From an uncultured Clostridium sp. (lineage in GTDB: Bacteria; Bacillota; Clostridia; TANB77; CAG-465), in NCBI GenBank assembly GCA_900554875.1, contig USJA01000084.1, positions 1-5,344 on the forward strand: a stretch of DNA of 5,344 nt. The letters are read 5' to 3'. The position numbers and the translations under genes were made by a program. Below are positions 1 through 4,639 of this stretch, in pieces. Under the pieces are notes generated by a model, which did no database searches, was not told the origin of the DNA, and was given only the letters and a program-made list of their open reading frames with translations. Position 1 is the stretch's first letter. Every line of letters begins with the position of its first letter.

Positions 1-14
1 TAGTAAGATAATAT

Positions 15-59
15 AAATCTCTAAAGTATTGATATTTCAATAACTTTAGAGATTTTTTT
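15..59. terminator. Rho-independent terminator, possibly bidirectional
   Basis: A 13-bp perfect stem (15-27 with 43-55) is extended by an inner 5-bp stem (28-32 with 37-41, one bulged A at 42). On the plus strand it runs into seven T (53-59), so it most clearly ends a plus-strand gene lying left of the window. On the minus strand it sits about 40 nt past the permease stop and is followed by TTTATATT, a weaker tail. It may therefore also end the tetR-ATPase-permease transcript, which has no other terminator visible here. Confidence 0.8.
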
Positions 60-93
60 ATATCATTTGTGTAATCATGTGAAAATTTTCTTA

Positions 94-1239
94 TTATGGT
101 TCAATCATAACTTCTTTTATAGATATATTTTTTATCCTCTTTGAATATATATTCATAATTAATTCGTAAAAAATTATAAAACATGCAAGTGACACAAACA
201 TCATAGGAAAATCAAATTTATATTCAGGAACTCCTTCAACGTCTTTGAATACAATATCTATCATTATTCTTAAAAGGCCATATTGATATAACGTTCCTAC
301 AAAAAATCCAATATATGATAAAGGTCTATATATATCTATAATTGATTTTGAGCATTCTTTTTGTGAATATCCAAACACTTTCATCATAGCAATGTTTTTT
401 TTATTTCCATTAATAACTGTTATAGTTGCAAGTAGTAGTGTTGTGCATGCAAGTAAGAGACCTATAATTAAAACAATTACTTCTGCCAATGAACTAGCTA
501 AATCCTTCATACTAAATGACATCTGAGTCATGGATGAAAAACAGAATGCCGCAAATATAATAAAAAATGTTAATGTTTTTTTCCCTAACGTAACCTTTTT
601 TAATTCTTTAAGGTACGAATTATCATTATTTTTTTCTTTATACTTTTTTTCCTTTTTTGGTACATCCAACTTATCTTCTAATAGATATAATGTGGATCTT
701 TTCAAACTATGATTTGCATACAATATTGCTACTAATGAGAAAAGTAATGTAGGTAATACAATAAGGCACAATATTAATAAGGGATGAAAATTATACGTTA
801 CTTCAGGTATAATATTATCCTTATTTTGTACATTATAAAATAGTGGTATTATAATATGAGCCCCTAAGTACCCGATTATTGCCCCAAATAATGTGCTCAA
901 TCCAAATACCCAAAAGTCTAAAGCTATTCTTATATTAGGATATCCAATTGCTTTTAAAATTCCCAATTCTTTTTTATGTGTATCAATATAATTTTTAATA
1001 TAAAATATAAGCATTACAATTGATGTTATTAATAGGCAACCTCCTGATACAGAACTAACAACTATTGAAGTTTTTACTTGTGCATCATAAAGTACTTGCA
1101 CCTGTTCATTTACAATTTGATCTTTAATCTTTACGATGTCCATATTATAGCTTAAAAAGAGAGTAGAAACAAATACTCCACATGCAACCATAATAGATAT
1201 TGCAATCAATTTAATTGTATCTTTAAAACTTACAATCAT
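94..1239 (-). CDS. FtsX/MacB-type ABC transporter permease (tandem FtsX halves)
   Basis: This 381-residue integral membrane protein is the probable partner of the ATPase encoded just upstream. About eight hydrophobic segments are visible (roughly 9-30, 55-82, 106-133, 152-175, 222-242, 250-276, 303-325, 342-364), arranged as two four-helix halves around a lysine-rich linker (190-220). Each half carries the cytoplasmic FtsX signature after its second helix: KKELGILKAIGY at 89-100 and KKNIAMMKVFGYS at 280-292. These loops normally contact the ATPase. The outside loops are short, unlike BceB or MacB with their large extracytoplasmic domain, so this is a compact family member. The ATG lies 4 nt after the ATPase stop, with GGTG just upstream overlapping that stop, which implies translational coupling. 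Substrate is unknown; peptide or antimicrobial export or lipid handling are typical for the superfamily. Family is confident, function is not. Confidence 0.85.
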   Translation of the reverse strand: MIVSFKDTIKLIAISIMVACGVFVSTLFLSYNMDIVKIKDQIVNEQVQVLYDAQVKTSIVVSSVSGGCLLITSIVMLIFYIKNYIDTHKKELGILKAIGYPNIRIALDFWVFGLSTLFGAIIGYLGAHIIIPLFYNVQNKDNIIPEVTYNFHPLLILCLIVLPTLLFSLVAILYANHSLKRSTLYLLEDKLDVPKKEKKYKEKNNDNSYLKELKKVTLGKKTLTFFIIFAAFCFSSMTQMSFSMKDLASSLAEVIVLIIGLLLACTTLLLATITVINGNKKNIAMMKVFGYSQKECSKSIIDIYRPLSYIGFFVGTLYQYGLLRIMIDIVFKDVEGVPEYKFDFPMMFVSLACFIIFYELIMNIYSKRIKNISIKEVMIEP

Positions 1240-1243
1240 ATTA

Positions 1244-1935
1244 TCACCATCCTATCTCATAGGCTGTTTTCTTTGAGGTATTAGATTGCTCATTTATTAT
1301 CTTCCCACTGTTCATTGTTATAACAGTATCTGCCATTTCAGCAATGTTTTGATTATGTGTAACCATGACAATAGTAATTCCATATTCATTATGTAATTTT
1401 GAAATATAATCTAAAACCTGACGCCCTGTTGCCTCATCCAAAGCACCCGTTGGTTCATCTAAAAAAGTACTTTAGGCTTTTTAGCCAGAGCCCTTGCAAT
1501 AGATACTCTCTGTTGTTCTCCTCCAGACAATTGACTTGGATATTTATTTATTTTTTCTTTTAAACCAACTGCATCTATAATGGCTTTATACTCCTTATTA
1601 TTTATTAAATCTGCTCCCATTCTAACATTTTTATCTACATTCATATTTGATAAAAGATAATACTGTTGAAAAACAAATCCTATATTTTCTCTTCTAAATG
1701 CAGTACGCTTATTCTCATCTAATTTTGTTATATCAATATCATTGTACAAAATATTCCCATCATCTGCTCGTTCCAAACCAGATATTACATTTAAAAGTGT
1801 AGATTTTCCTGAACCAGAGGCTCCTAAAATTACAGTAAAAGCATGTTCTTCAATAGATAGACTTATTCCTTTTAATATTTGTACTCTAGTTTCTCCAATA
1901 CCATACGATTTTTTTATATTTTCAATCTTTATCAT
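1244..1935 (-). pseudogene. ABC transporter ATPase (MacB/LolD class), frameshifted at Walker B
   Basis: This is the nucleotide-binding subunit for the neighbouring permease, expected to drive transport by ATP hydrolysis at the inner membrane face. Frame 1 (1459-1935, 158 aa) has Walker A GASGSGKST (38-46), the Q-loop Q90 in FVFQQ and the signature LSGGE (136-140), then hits TAG right after KVLF. Shifting back one base restores LDEPTGALDEATG, the H-loop histidine in VTHN (H194) and a normal end at 1244, giving 230 aa, the usual family length. The site is a run of six T; seven would keep the frame. The downstream half has no ribosome binding site of its own. The ATG (1933-1935) lies 1 nt after the tetR stop, with GGAG inside the end of tetR. 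The cause may be real inactivation, a sequencing error in the homopolymer, or recoding. As written, no complete ATPase is made by standard decoding. Confidence 0.85.
1461..1466 (-). other. Homopolymer tract (T6 on coding strand) at the ATPase frameshift
   Basis: Coding-strand codons here read GTA CTT TTT TAG. A P-site TTT slipping back one base would re-pair with TTT and continue TTA GAT GAA (Leu-Asp-Glu), exactly the expected Walker B. An extra T, from a sequencing correction or polymerase slippage, gives the same protein. Six T is shorter than the tracts normally linked to efficient transcriptional slippage, so error or true mutation is the simpler reading. Confidence 0.7.
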
Positions 1936-1936
1936 T

Positions 1937-2527
1937 TTAATTTTCTCCTATATCTTTTAAATTTTTTAAAATACTCTTAAATACCTCTGTTAACATATTA
2001 CCAATTTCCATGTTGGAAAATGTACACATCTTTGTTGCACAAAGTGAGGCTATTCCATGAGTATATACCCATAAATGATAATAAAGTTTTATTGAGTTTT
2101 CTCTATTTAGTTTATACTGTTCCTTTATAGAGGATATAATTTTTTCATAATTATTTTCTATTTGAGGTAAAATACTTTTAAATTTTGTTTTTTCTTCTTG
2201 TTCTTCCATAAAAAGAAGTTGAAAAAGTTTAGGTTCGTCTAATGAAAATTTTATATATTGTTCTCCTACACACTTAAAATATATTTTATCATTATCATTT
2301 TCTTTTAGTGCTTCTTCAATATAACTATCATATAACTTTCTAGCTGAAATTTTAACTTCTCTTTGTAATTCTTCCATTGAATCGAAGATAGTAAATATTG
2401 GTCGAGTGGAACTGTTTAAACTTTTTCCAATATTCCTTGCTGTAAGTGAATTCCAACCACTTTCCCTTACTATATTTAATGAAGCATTTAAAATTTCGTC
2501 CTTTGTAAACTTAGCTTTTTGTGGCAT
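1937..2527 (-). CDS. TetR/AcrR-family transcriptional regulator
   Basis: This 196-residue protein is the likely repressor of its own operon. The N-terminal domain has the TetR layout: helix 1 with EILNASLNIV (11-20), then a helix-turn-helix, with LTARNIGKSL (28-37) as the support helix and SSTRPIFTIF (39-48) as the recognition helix, followed by MEEL. The C-terminal ligand/dimerisation half contains W-V-Y-T-H-G (153-158), which resembles the WHG motif of one TetR C-terminal domain family. The ATG is preceded by a strong AAGGAG about 8 nt away. It is the first gene of the unit; its stop lies 1 nt before the ATPase start. A 22-bp palindrome and a consensus promoter sit just upstream. The inducer cannot be told from sequence; a drug or peptide handled by the transporter is the usual guess for this arrangement. 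Confidence 0.9.
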   Translation of the reverse strand: MPQKAKFTKDEILNASLNIVRESGWNSLTARNIGKSLNSSTRPIFTIFDSMEELQREVKISARKLYDSYIEEALKENDNDKIYFKCVGEQYIKFSLDEPKLFQLLFMEEQEEKTKFKSILPQIENNYEKIISSIKEQYKLNRENSIKLYYHLWVYTHGIASLCATKMCTFSNMEIGNMLTEVFKSILKNLKDIGEN

Positions 2528-2545
2528 ATTCTTCTCCTTTTTGCA

Positions 2546-2567
2546 ACACGTGTTTTAAAACACATGT
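2546..2567. promoter_or_regulatory. Palindromic operator, probable TetR binding site
   Basis: An 11+11 bp inverted repeat is centred at 2556/2557 (core TGTTTTAAAACA) with a single mismatched pair, 2549/2564. It begins 4 nt downstream of the -10 box and covers the expected transcription start of the tetR operon. Size, symmetry and location match TetR-family operators used for autoregulation. It could alternatively be a 5'-UTR hairpin, but no T tract follows it. Confidence 0.7.
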
Positions 2568-2571
2568 AACA

Positions 2572-2600
2572 ATTATATTCAAAAAATATATAAATGTCAA
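2572..2600 (-). promoter_or_regulatory. Sigma-A promoter of the tetR-ATPase-permease operon
   Basis: On the minus strand a perfect -35 TTGACA (2595-2600) and a perfect -10 TATAAT (2572-2577) are separated by exactly 17 bp. Transcription should start near 2565, inside the palindrome, about 40 nt before the tetR ATG. A consensus promoter this strong fits a unit that is normally held off by a repressor. Confidence 0.85.
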
Positions 2601-2624
2601 TATACAACATGAAAATAAAAAAAT

Positions 2625-2712
2625 AGTTGTGTAGGTTAGTCAATCATATTTTACACTTTTTTGAAAAATATATACTTTGAGCTACTTATACTGTTATAAA
2701 TGATTACACTTT
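2625..2712. repeat. Possible terminal region of the decayed insertion sequence
   Basis: This lies immediately beyond the 3' end of the transposase fragment. TTACACTTT occurs twice, at 2651-2659 and 2704-2712, each preceded by an A/T-rich AATCAT or AATGAT-like stretch. Spaced subterminal repeats next to a transposase stop suggest the surviving end of the IS. No matching inverted copy is seen on the far side, so the other end appears lost. The boundary is a guess. Confidence 0.3.
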
Positions 2713-2716
2713 ACTT

Positions 2717-2959
2717 TTATTTTTTTATGAATGCGTTGAGATTAATCCATTCTAATGGTACCCTTGTAAAGTTATTATATTCTTTTCTAAATTTTATTCC
2801 CTGATTTCTTAAATTTTATAAACTGCAGAATATTCGATTATAATAAAAACACTCTTGATTTTTTCTATGACTGCTCTCAACACTTCTATTTTTATTTGAT
2901 GTAAATAGCCTTATTACTTTATATTCTATTTCTAACCATTCTAATGTGCTTTCAAACAT
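2717..2959 (-). pseudogene. C-terminal remnant of IS481/IS3-like DDE transposase
   Basis: Read through one in-frame TAA, the 80 codons carry the tail of an rve-type integrase core. The segment IEYKVIRLFT, then VESSHRK, then ECFYYNRIFCSL resembles the conserved (I/L)RP-T-P-HNGKVERSHR-D-RFY block of IS481-type transposases. After the stop come NLRNQGIKF, KEYNNF and VPLEWINLNAFI, matching the usual EYNN...PL-W-SP-E end. The catalytic glutamate of the NGKVER block is kept (VESS), but its flanks are worn (NG to NR, ER to ES). Upstream of the first ATG the frame soon meets a stop, and the other two catalytic aspartates are absent. This is a dead fragment, unrelated in function to the adjacent operon. 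Confidence 0.75.
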
Positions 2960-3119
2960 TTTTTTGCATATCACTATTTAATATGGTAACTGAAAAATTA
3001 AATAATGACGCATTTAATAAGTTACTTGGTAGAAGGTATTTAGTTATTTTTGAAATTCTGAGTTTAAATTGCTTTGACATATCAAAAGGTTGAATTTTAA
3101 ATATATAAAAATAGAAATA

Positions 3120-3347
3120 TTAATCCAATTGAAATAATACTGACAAGGGGTATGCAGATAAAGTTAAAACAAATTTTTTAAAATTTATGTTACTAATTTT
3201 ATTTATCATTCTAGCCAATTTTTTTATTGTGTCATTACATAAAAAAACGCTGATAAAATTTTTAGCAGATATGCTTAAAATTTTGTGATCCTCGCAGAAT
3301 TCACTTGCTTGTAATTCTTTTTTAATTATTTTTAATTTAAAAACCAT
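3120..3347 (-). CDS. Unrecognised small ORF, doubtful
   Basis: There are 75 codons, lysine-, isoleucine- and asparagine-rich, with a central stretch (LARMINKISNINFKKF) followed by a mildly hydrophobic end. I do not recognise a family. The ATG has AAAGG directly abutting it, with no spacing for a proper ribosome binding site, and no promoter stands out. After its stop the same frame stays open for another 55 codons down to about 2953, so this may be a decayed longer gene. It lies between two mobile-element remnants. Chance ORF or pseudogene is at least as likely as a working gene. Confidence 0.2.
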   Translation of the reverse strand: MVFKLKIIKKELQASEFCEDHKILSISAKNFISVFLCNDTIKKLARMINKISNINFKKFVLTLSAYPLSVLFQLD

Positions 3348-3390
3348 CCTTTCGTTTGAATGATTTTAATATTGTTTTTAGACAACAATA

Positions 3391-3419
3391 AAAAACCACG
3401 TGTAAAACACGTGGTTTTT
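3391..3419. repeat. Right-end hairpin of the IS200-like element, terminator-like
   Basis: A 13-bp perfect stem with a 3-nt loop (3391-3403 with 3407-3419) holds a GC-containing core CCACGTGT. It corresponds to the transposase-recognised structure at the tnpA-distal end. A/T runs on both flanks make it look like a bidirectional Rho-independent terminator as well. A second 7-bp hairpin (3370-3376 with 3384-3390) directly abuts it on the outside. Confidence 0.7.
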
Positions 3420-3426
3420 CTTTGAG

Positions 3427-3512
3427 CCCTATAAGGGACTAACGCGAGCCACCTCTCAAGAGGTACTTAAAGTCCGACAGCCGCGTATTATTACTCACTA
3501 CCCTTTAAAAGG
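3427..3512 (-). ncRNA. Structured 3' region of the IS200-like element (pseudoknot candidate)
   Basis: This stretch is visibly more GC-rich than its surroundings and is non-coding apart from the last tnpA codons. As minus-strand RNA it shows CCCTT/AAGGG at the tnpA end, ACGCG (3482-3486) pairing with CGCGT (3442-3446), GGACT (3471-3475) pairing with AGTCC (3436-3440), and between them a hairpin ACCTC-TTGA-GAGGT (3451-3464). The two long-range helices interleave, giving an H-type pseudoknot pattern. IS200/IS605 elements with tnpB carry a structured omega RNA at this end, but no tnpB sequence is seen here, so that identity is only a possibility. An mRNA 3' UTR fold is the alternative. Confidence 0.35.
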
Positions 3513-3679
3513 GTCTATGTATTCTTTTATCGTCATCTGATCTGATATCATGTCTTCTAAATTTTGGTGCAAATACTATATGATACTTGCATTTTAATGT
3601 TGTATGTGATAAACTTTCTGTGTATGATTTTTTCATACGATCATCTCCTTCTATATAATTTATTTGGCTGTCGAACCTT
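3469..3679. repeat. Inverted repeat linking the tnpA 5' UTR and 3' region
   Basis: Plus-strand AAAGTCCGACAGCC (3469-3482) is complementary to GGCTGTCGAACCTT (3666-3679). An exact 8-bp core, CGACAGCC/GGCTGTCG, is extended to 14 pairs if two G-U pairs are allowed on the minus-strand RNA. In the minus-strand transcript the leader just upstream of the tnpA ribosome binding site could pair with the structured 3' end. Confidence 0.5.
3498..3636 (-). pseudogene. tnpA: IS200/IS605 transposase TnpA (Y1), internally deleted
   Basis: Intact TnpA is a small HUH/Y1 single-strand transposase of about 130-155 aa. Here the ATG (3634-3636) follows a strong AAGGAG and gives MKKSYTESLSH...CKYHIVFAPKFRR, the typical IS200 N-terminus. 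In another frame the tail reads SDQMTIKEYIDPFKG then TAG at 3498-3500, the typical C-terminus. The two are joined out of frame across TTTAGAAGAC (about 3552-3561), a sequence that fits both sides, suggesting deletion between short repeats. About 100 codons are gone, including the HUH metal-binding motif and the catalytic tyrosine, so the product cannot be active. The surviving frame from the ATG would make only a 43-residue peptide ending at 3505. Confidence 0.85.
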
Positions 3680-3683
3680 TTAA

Positions 3684-3712
3684 ATTATACCACAAGGAGA
3701 TATCTTTTTCTA
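3684..3712 (-). promoter_or_regulatory. Promoter of the tnpA remnant
   Basis: A perfect TATAAT (3684-3689) is preceded by TG in the extended -10 position (TGGTATAAT). A weak -35, TAGAAA (3707-3712), sits 17 bp away and matches four of six consensus bases. Start near 3677 gives a leader of about 40 nt before the tnpA ATG. The promoter appears intact although the gene is not, so the folded 3' region may still be transcribed. Confidence 0.55.
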
Positions 3713-3742
3713 TTACTCTGCTCAACGCTAAAAGCTTTCCTG

Positions 3743-3765
3743 AACCACACGCATAGCATGTGGTT
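3743..3765. repeat. Left-end hairpin of the IS200-like element
   Basis: A 10-bp stem with a 3-nt loop (3743-3752 with 3756-3765) has one imperfect pair that becomes G-T on the minus strand. Its outer arms AACCAC/GTGGTT match those of the right-end hairpin, as expected for paired TnpA recognition structures. It lies upstream of the tnpA promoter, at the usual left-end position. Confidence 0.7.
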
Positions 3766-3777
3766 TTCTCTAATAAC

Positions 3778-3815
3778 AAAAAAATCAATCAGATTTTTAT
3801 TTCTGATTGATTTTT
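3778..3815. terminator. Terminator of tRNA-Arg(ACG)
   Basis: A 14-bp perfect stem (3780-3793 with 3802-3815) has an 8-nt loop. On the minus strand it is followed by seven T (3778-3784, partly in the stem), the expected direction for ending the tRNA transcript about 40 nt after its CCA. A five-T run also follows on the plus strand, so it could work both ways. Confidence 0.8.
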
Positions 3816-3853
3816 ATATCTTTATGTTATATTAGTTCAAAAAGATATGCTAT

Positions 3854-3930
3854 TGGTGCAGCTAACAGGACTCGAACCTGCAACCTTCTGGTTCGTAGCC
3901 AGATGCTCTATCCAGTTGAGCTATAGCTAC
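3854..3930 (-). tRNA. tRNA-Arg, anticodon ACG
   Basis: This is a 77-nt cloverleaf including an encoded CCA (3854-3856). The acceptor 5' GTAGCTA pairs with TAGCTGC, followed by discriminator A. The D-arm contains AGCTCAACTGGATAGAGC. The anticodon stem TCTGG/CCAGA holds the loop CTACGAA, so the anticodon is ACG, reading CGN arginine codons after A34 is converted to inosine. The T-arm GCAGG-TTCGAGT-CCTGT is normal. It is transcribed from its own promoter at 3943-3971 and ended by the hairpin at 3780-3815. Confidence 0.97.
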
Positions 3931-3942
3931 ACGCATATTAGT

Positions 3943-3971
3943 ATTATACATTAATTTACAAAATAATTCAA
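3943..3971 (-). promoter_or_regulatory. Promoter of tRNA-Arg(ACG)
   Basis: A -35 TTGAAT (3966-3971) and a perfect -10 TATAAT (3943-3948) are 17 bp apart on the minus strand. The start would fall near 3936, about 6 nt before the mature tRNA 5' end, a usual short tRNA leader. Confidence 0.8.
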
Positions 3972-3990
3972 TGTTTTTTGACAAAAGTTA

Positions 3991-4018
3991 TTGAAAAAAA
4001 CACATTATTTGATATAAT
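3991..4018 (+). promoter_or_regulatory. Promoter of tRNA-Arg(CCT)
   Basis: A -35 TTGAAA (3991-3996) and a perfect -10 TATAAT (4013-4018) are 16 bp apart. The start would be around 4025, about 7 nt before the tRNA. It is divergent from the neighbouring tRNA promoter; the two -35 boxes lie about 20 bp apart. Confidence 0.75.
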
Positions 4019-4031
4019 ATATTATATATTT

Positions 4032-4108
4032 GTTCTTGTAGCTCAGTAGGATAGAGCGTTCGCCTCCTAAGCGAAAGGTCGGCAGTTCGATTCTGCCCAA
4101 GAACACCA
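4032..4108 (+). tRNA. tRNA-Arg, anticodon CCT
   Basis: This is a 77-nt cloverleaf with encoded CCA (4106-4108). The acceptor GTTCTTG pairs with CAAGAAC, discriminator A. The D-arm contains AGCTCAGTAGGATAGAGC. The anticodon stem TTCGC/GCGAA holds the loop CTCCTAA, so the anticodon is CCT, reading the arginine codon AGG. The T-arm GGCAG-TTCGATT-CTGCC is regular. A strong terminator begins 6 nt after the CCA. Confidence 0.97.
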
Positions 4109-4113
4109 TATAT

Positions 4114-4148
4114 AAAAATAGAAGAATAAGAATGTTCTTCTATTTTTT
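4114..4148. terminator. Shared terminator of tRNA-Arg(CCT) and tadA
   Basis: A 13-bp perfect stem (4114-4126 with 4135-4147) has an 8-nt loop. On the plus strand it runs into TTTTTTCTTTTTTC (4143 on), a strong tail ending the tRNA transcript. In the other direction it follows the tadA stop and is trailed by A/T-rich sequence beginning TTTTTATA. Its right arm overlaps the stop and the last lysine codons of tadA. Confidence 0.85.
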
Positions 4149-4592
4149 CTTTTTTCTTAACTCTTTAAAAAAATTTGTGAGTATTAATGAACACTCTCTA
4201 GTGTCTTCAAGATATTCATATTTTACTTTATGAGTTGTATTTATATCTAATATATTGGCAATAGATCCTACGCATCCATTTTTTTCATCTTTTGCTCCAA
4301 TATATACTTTATTTATTCTAGATTGTGTAAGTGCTCCTGCACACATTGCACATGGTTCAAGTGTTACGTACATATCACAGCCTTCTAATCTCCATGTTCC
4401 AAGTTTTTTACAAGCTTTTTTTATACATAAAACTTCTGCATGTGAAAGACTAGAATTATTTTTTTCCCTCAAATTATATGCTTTGGAAATAATAACATTG
4501 TCCTTAACAATCACTGCTCCAACAGGTACTTCATTAAGTTTATATGCTTTTTTTGCCTCTTTTAAAGCTACTTCCATAAATTTATTGTTCAT
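4140..4592 (-). CDS. tadA: tRNA-specific adenosine deaminase TadA
   Basis: This zinc enzyme deaminates A34 to inosine in the anticodon of tRNA-Arg(ACG), letting it read CGU, CGC and CGA. The 150-residue protein shows the N-terminal EVPVGAVIVKD block (21-31), the HAE motif (H51 zinc ligand, E53 proton shuttle) and PCAMC (C81 and C84 zinc ligands), then SRINKVYIGA (91-100), all diagnostic. The start MNNKF at 4590-4592 is chosen because GGAGG lies 4 nt upstream (4597-4601) and homologues begin a similar distance before EVPVGA. The frame can be opened back to a TTG at 4652, but that adds a hydrophobic stretch without a ribosome binding site and runs through a terminator hairpin. The lysine-rich C-terminus (RKKKK) is encoded by the terminator's T tract. 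Confidence 0.95.
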   Translation of the reverse strand: MNNKFMEVALKEAKKAYKLNEVPVGAVIVKDNVIISKAYNLREKNNSSLSHAEVLCIKKACKKLGTWRLEGCDMYVTLEPCAMCAGALTQSRINKVYIGAKDEKNGCVGSIANILDINTTHKVKYEYLEDTRECSLILTNFFKELRKKKK

Positions 4593-4601
4593 TTTTCCTC
4601 C

Positions 4602-4639
4602 AAAAAATACATATGTTATATTTAAAATAACATATGTAT
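4602..4639 (-). terminator. Terminator between the cwlD-like gene and tadA
   Basis: A 13-bp perfect but very A/T-rich stem (4607-4619 with 4627-4639) with loop ATTTAAA is followed on the minus strand by six T (4602-4607). It lies about 15 nt past the amidase stop, and its T tract touches the tadA ribosome binding site GGAGG. The low GC content suggests partial termination, leaving some read-through into tadA. Confidence 0.6.

Larger units (their letters stand above)
3391..3765 (-). mobile_element. Internally deleted IS200/IS605-family element (non-autonomous)
   Basis: Two related hairpins (3391-3419 and 3743-3765, both of the AACCAC...GTGGTT type) bracket a tnpA remnant. IS200/IS605 elements have no long terminal inverted repeats but carry such subterminal hairpins, which the single-strand Y1 transposase TnpA recognises. 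On the minus strand the order is left-end hairpin, extended -10 promoter, 5' UTR, tnpA head, tnpA tail, folded 3' region, right-end hairpin. Intact single-gene IS200 elements are roughly 700 bp; this one is about 390 bp because most of tnpA is missing. Exact cleavage sites lie somewhat outside the hairpins and cannot be fixed from one copy. It could still be mobilised in trans by a complete relative. Confidence 0.8.

Noticed and set aside
530..712. Plus-strand ORF of 60 codons
   Set aside because: It lies antisense inside the permease gene, is Phe/Asn-rich with no ribosome binding site, and is the complement of the Lys-rich linker region.
1244..1441. Separate gene starting at a TTG at 1439-1441
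   Set aside because: This TTG is the Leu codon of GALDEATG inside the ATPase; there is no ribosome binding site, and homology runs continuously upstream in the same frame.
1742..1960. Plus-strand ORF of 72 codons
   Set aside because: It is antisense to the Walker A region of the ATPase, where the opposite strand has clear conserved motifs.
2983..3093. Plus-strand ORF of 36 codons starting ATGGTAACTG
   Set aside because: There is no ribosome binding site or promoter, it is short, no family is recognised, and it lies in decayed mobile DNA.
2546..3419. Similarity between the TetR operator and the IS200 right-end hairpin (both contain CACGTGTTTT)
   Set aside because: The symmetric cores differ (TTTTAAAA against a 3-nt loop), and short palindromes of A/T with CACGTG can coincide; there is no support for a shared origin or for the regulator binding the IS end.
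3979..3984. TTGACA as -35 box for tRNA-Arg(CCT)
   Set aside because: It is 28 bp from the TATAAT at 4013; TTGAAA at 3991 has the right spacing.
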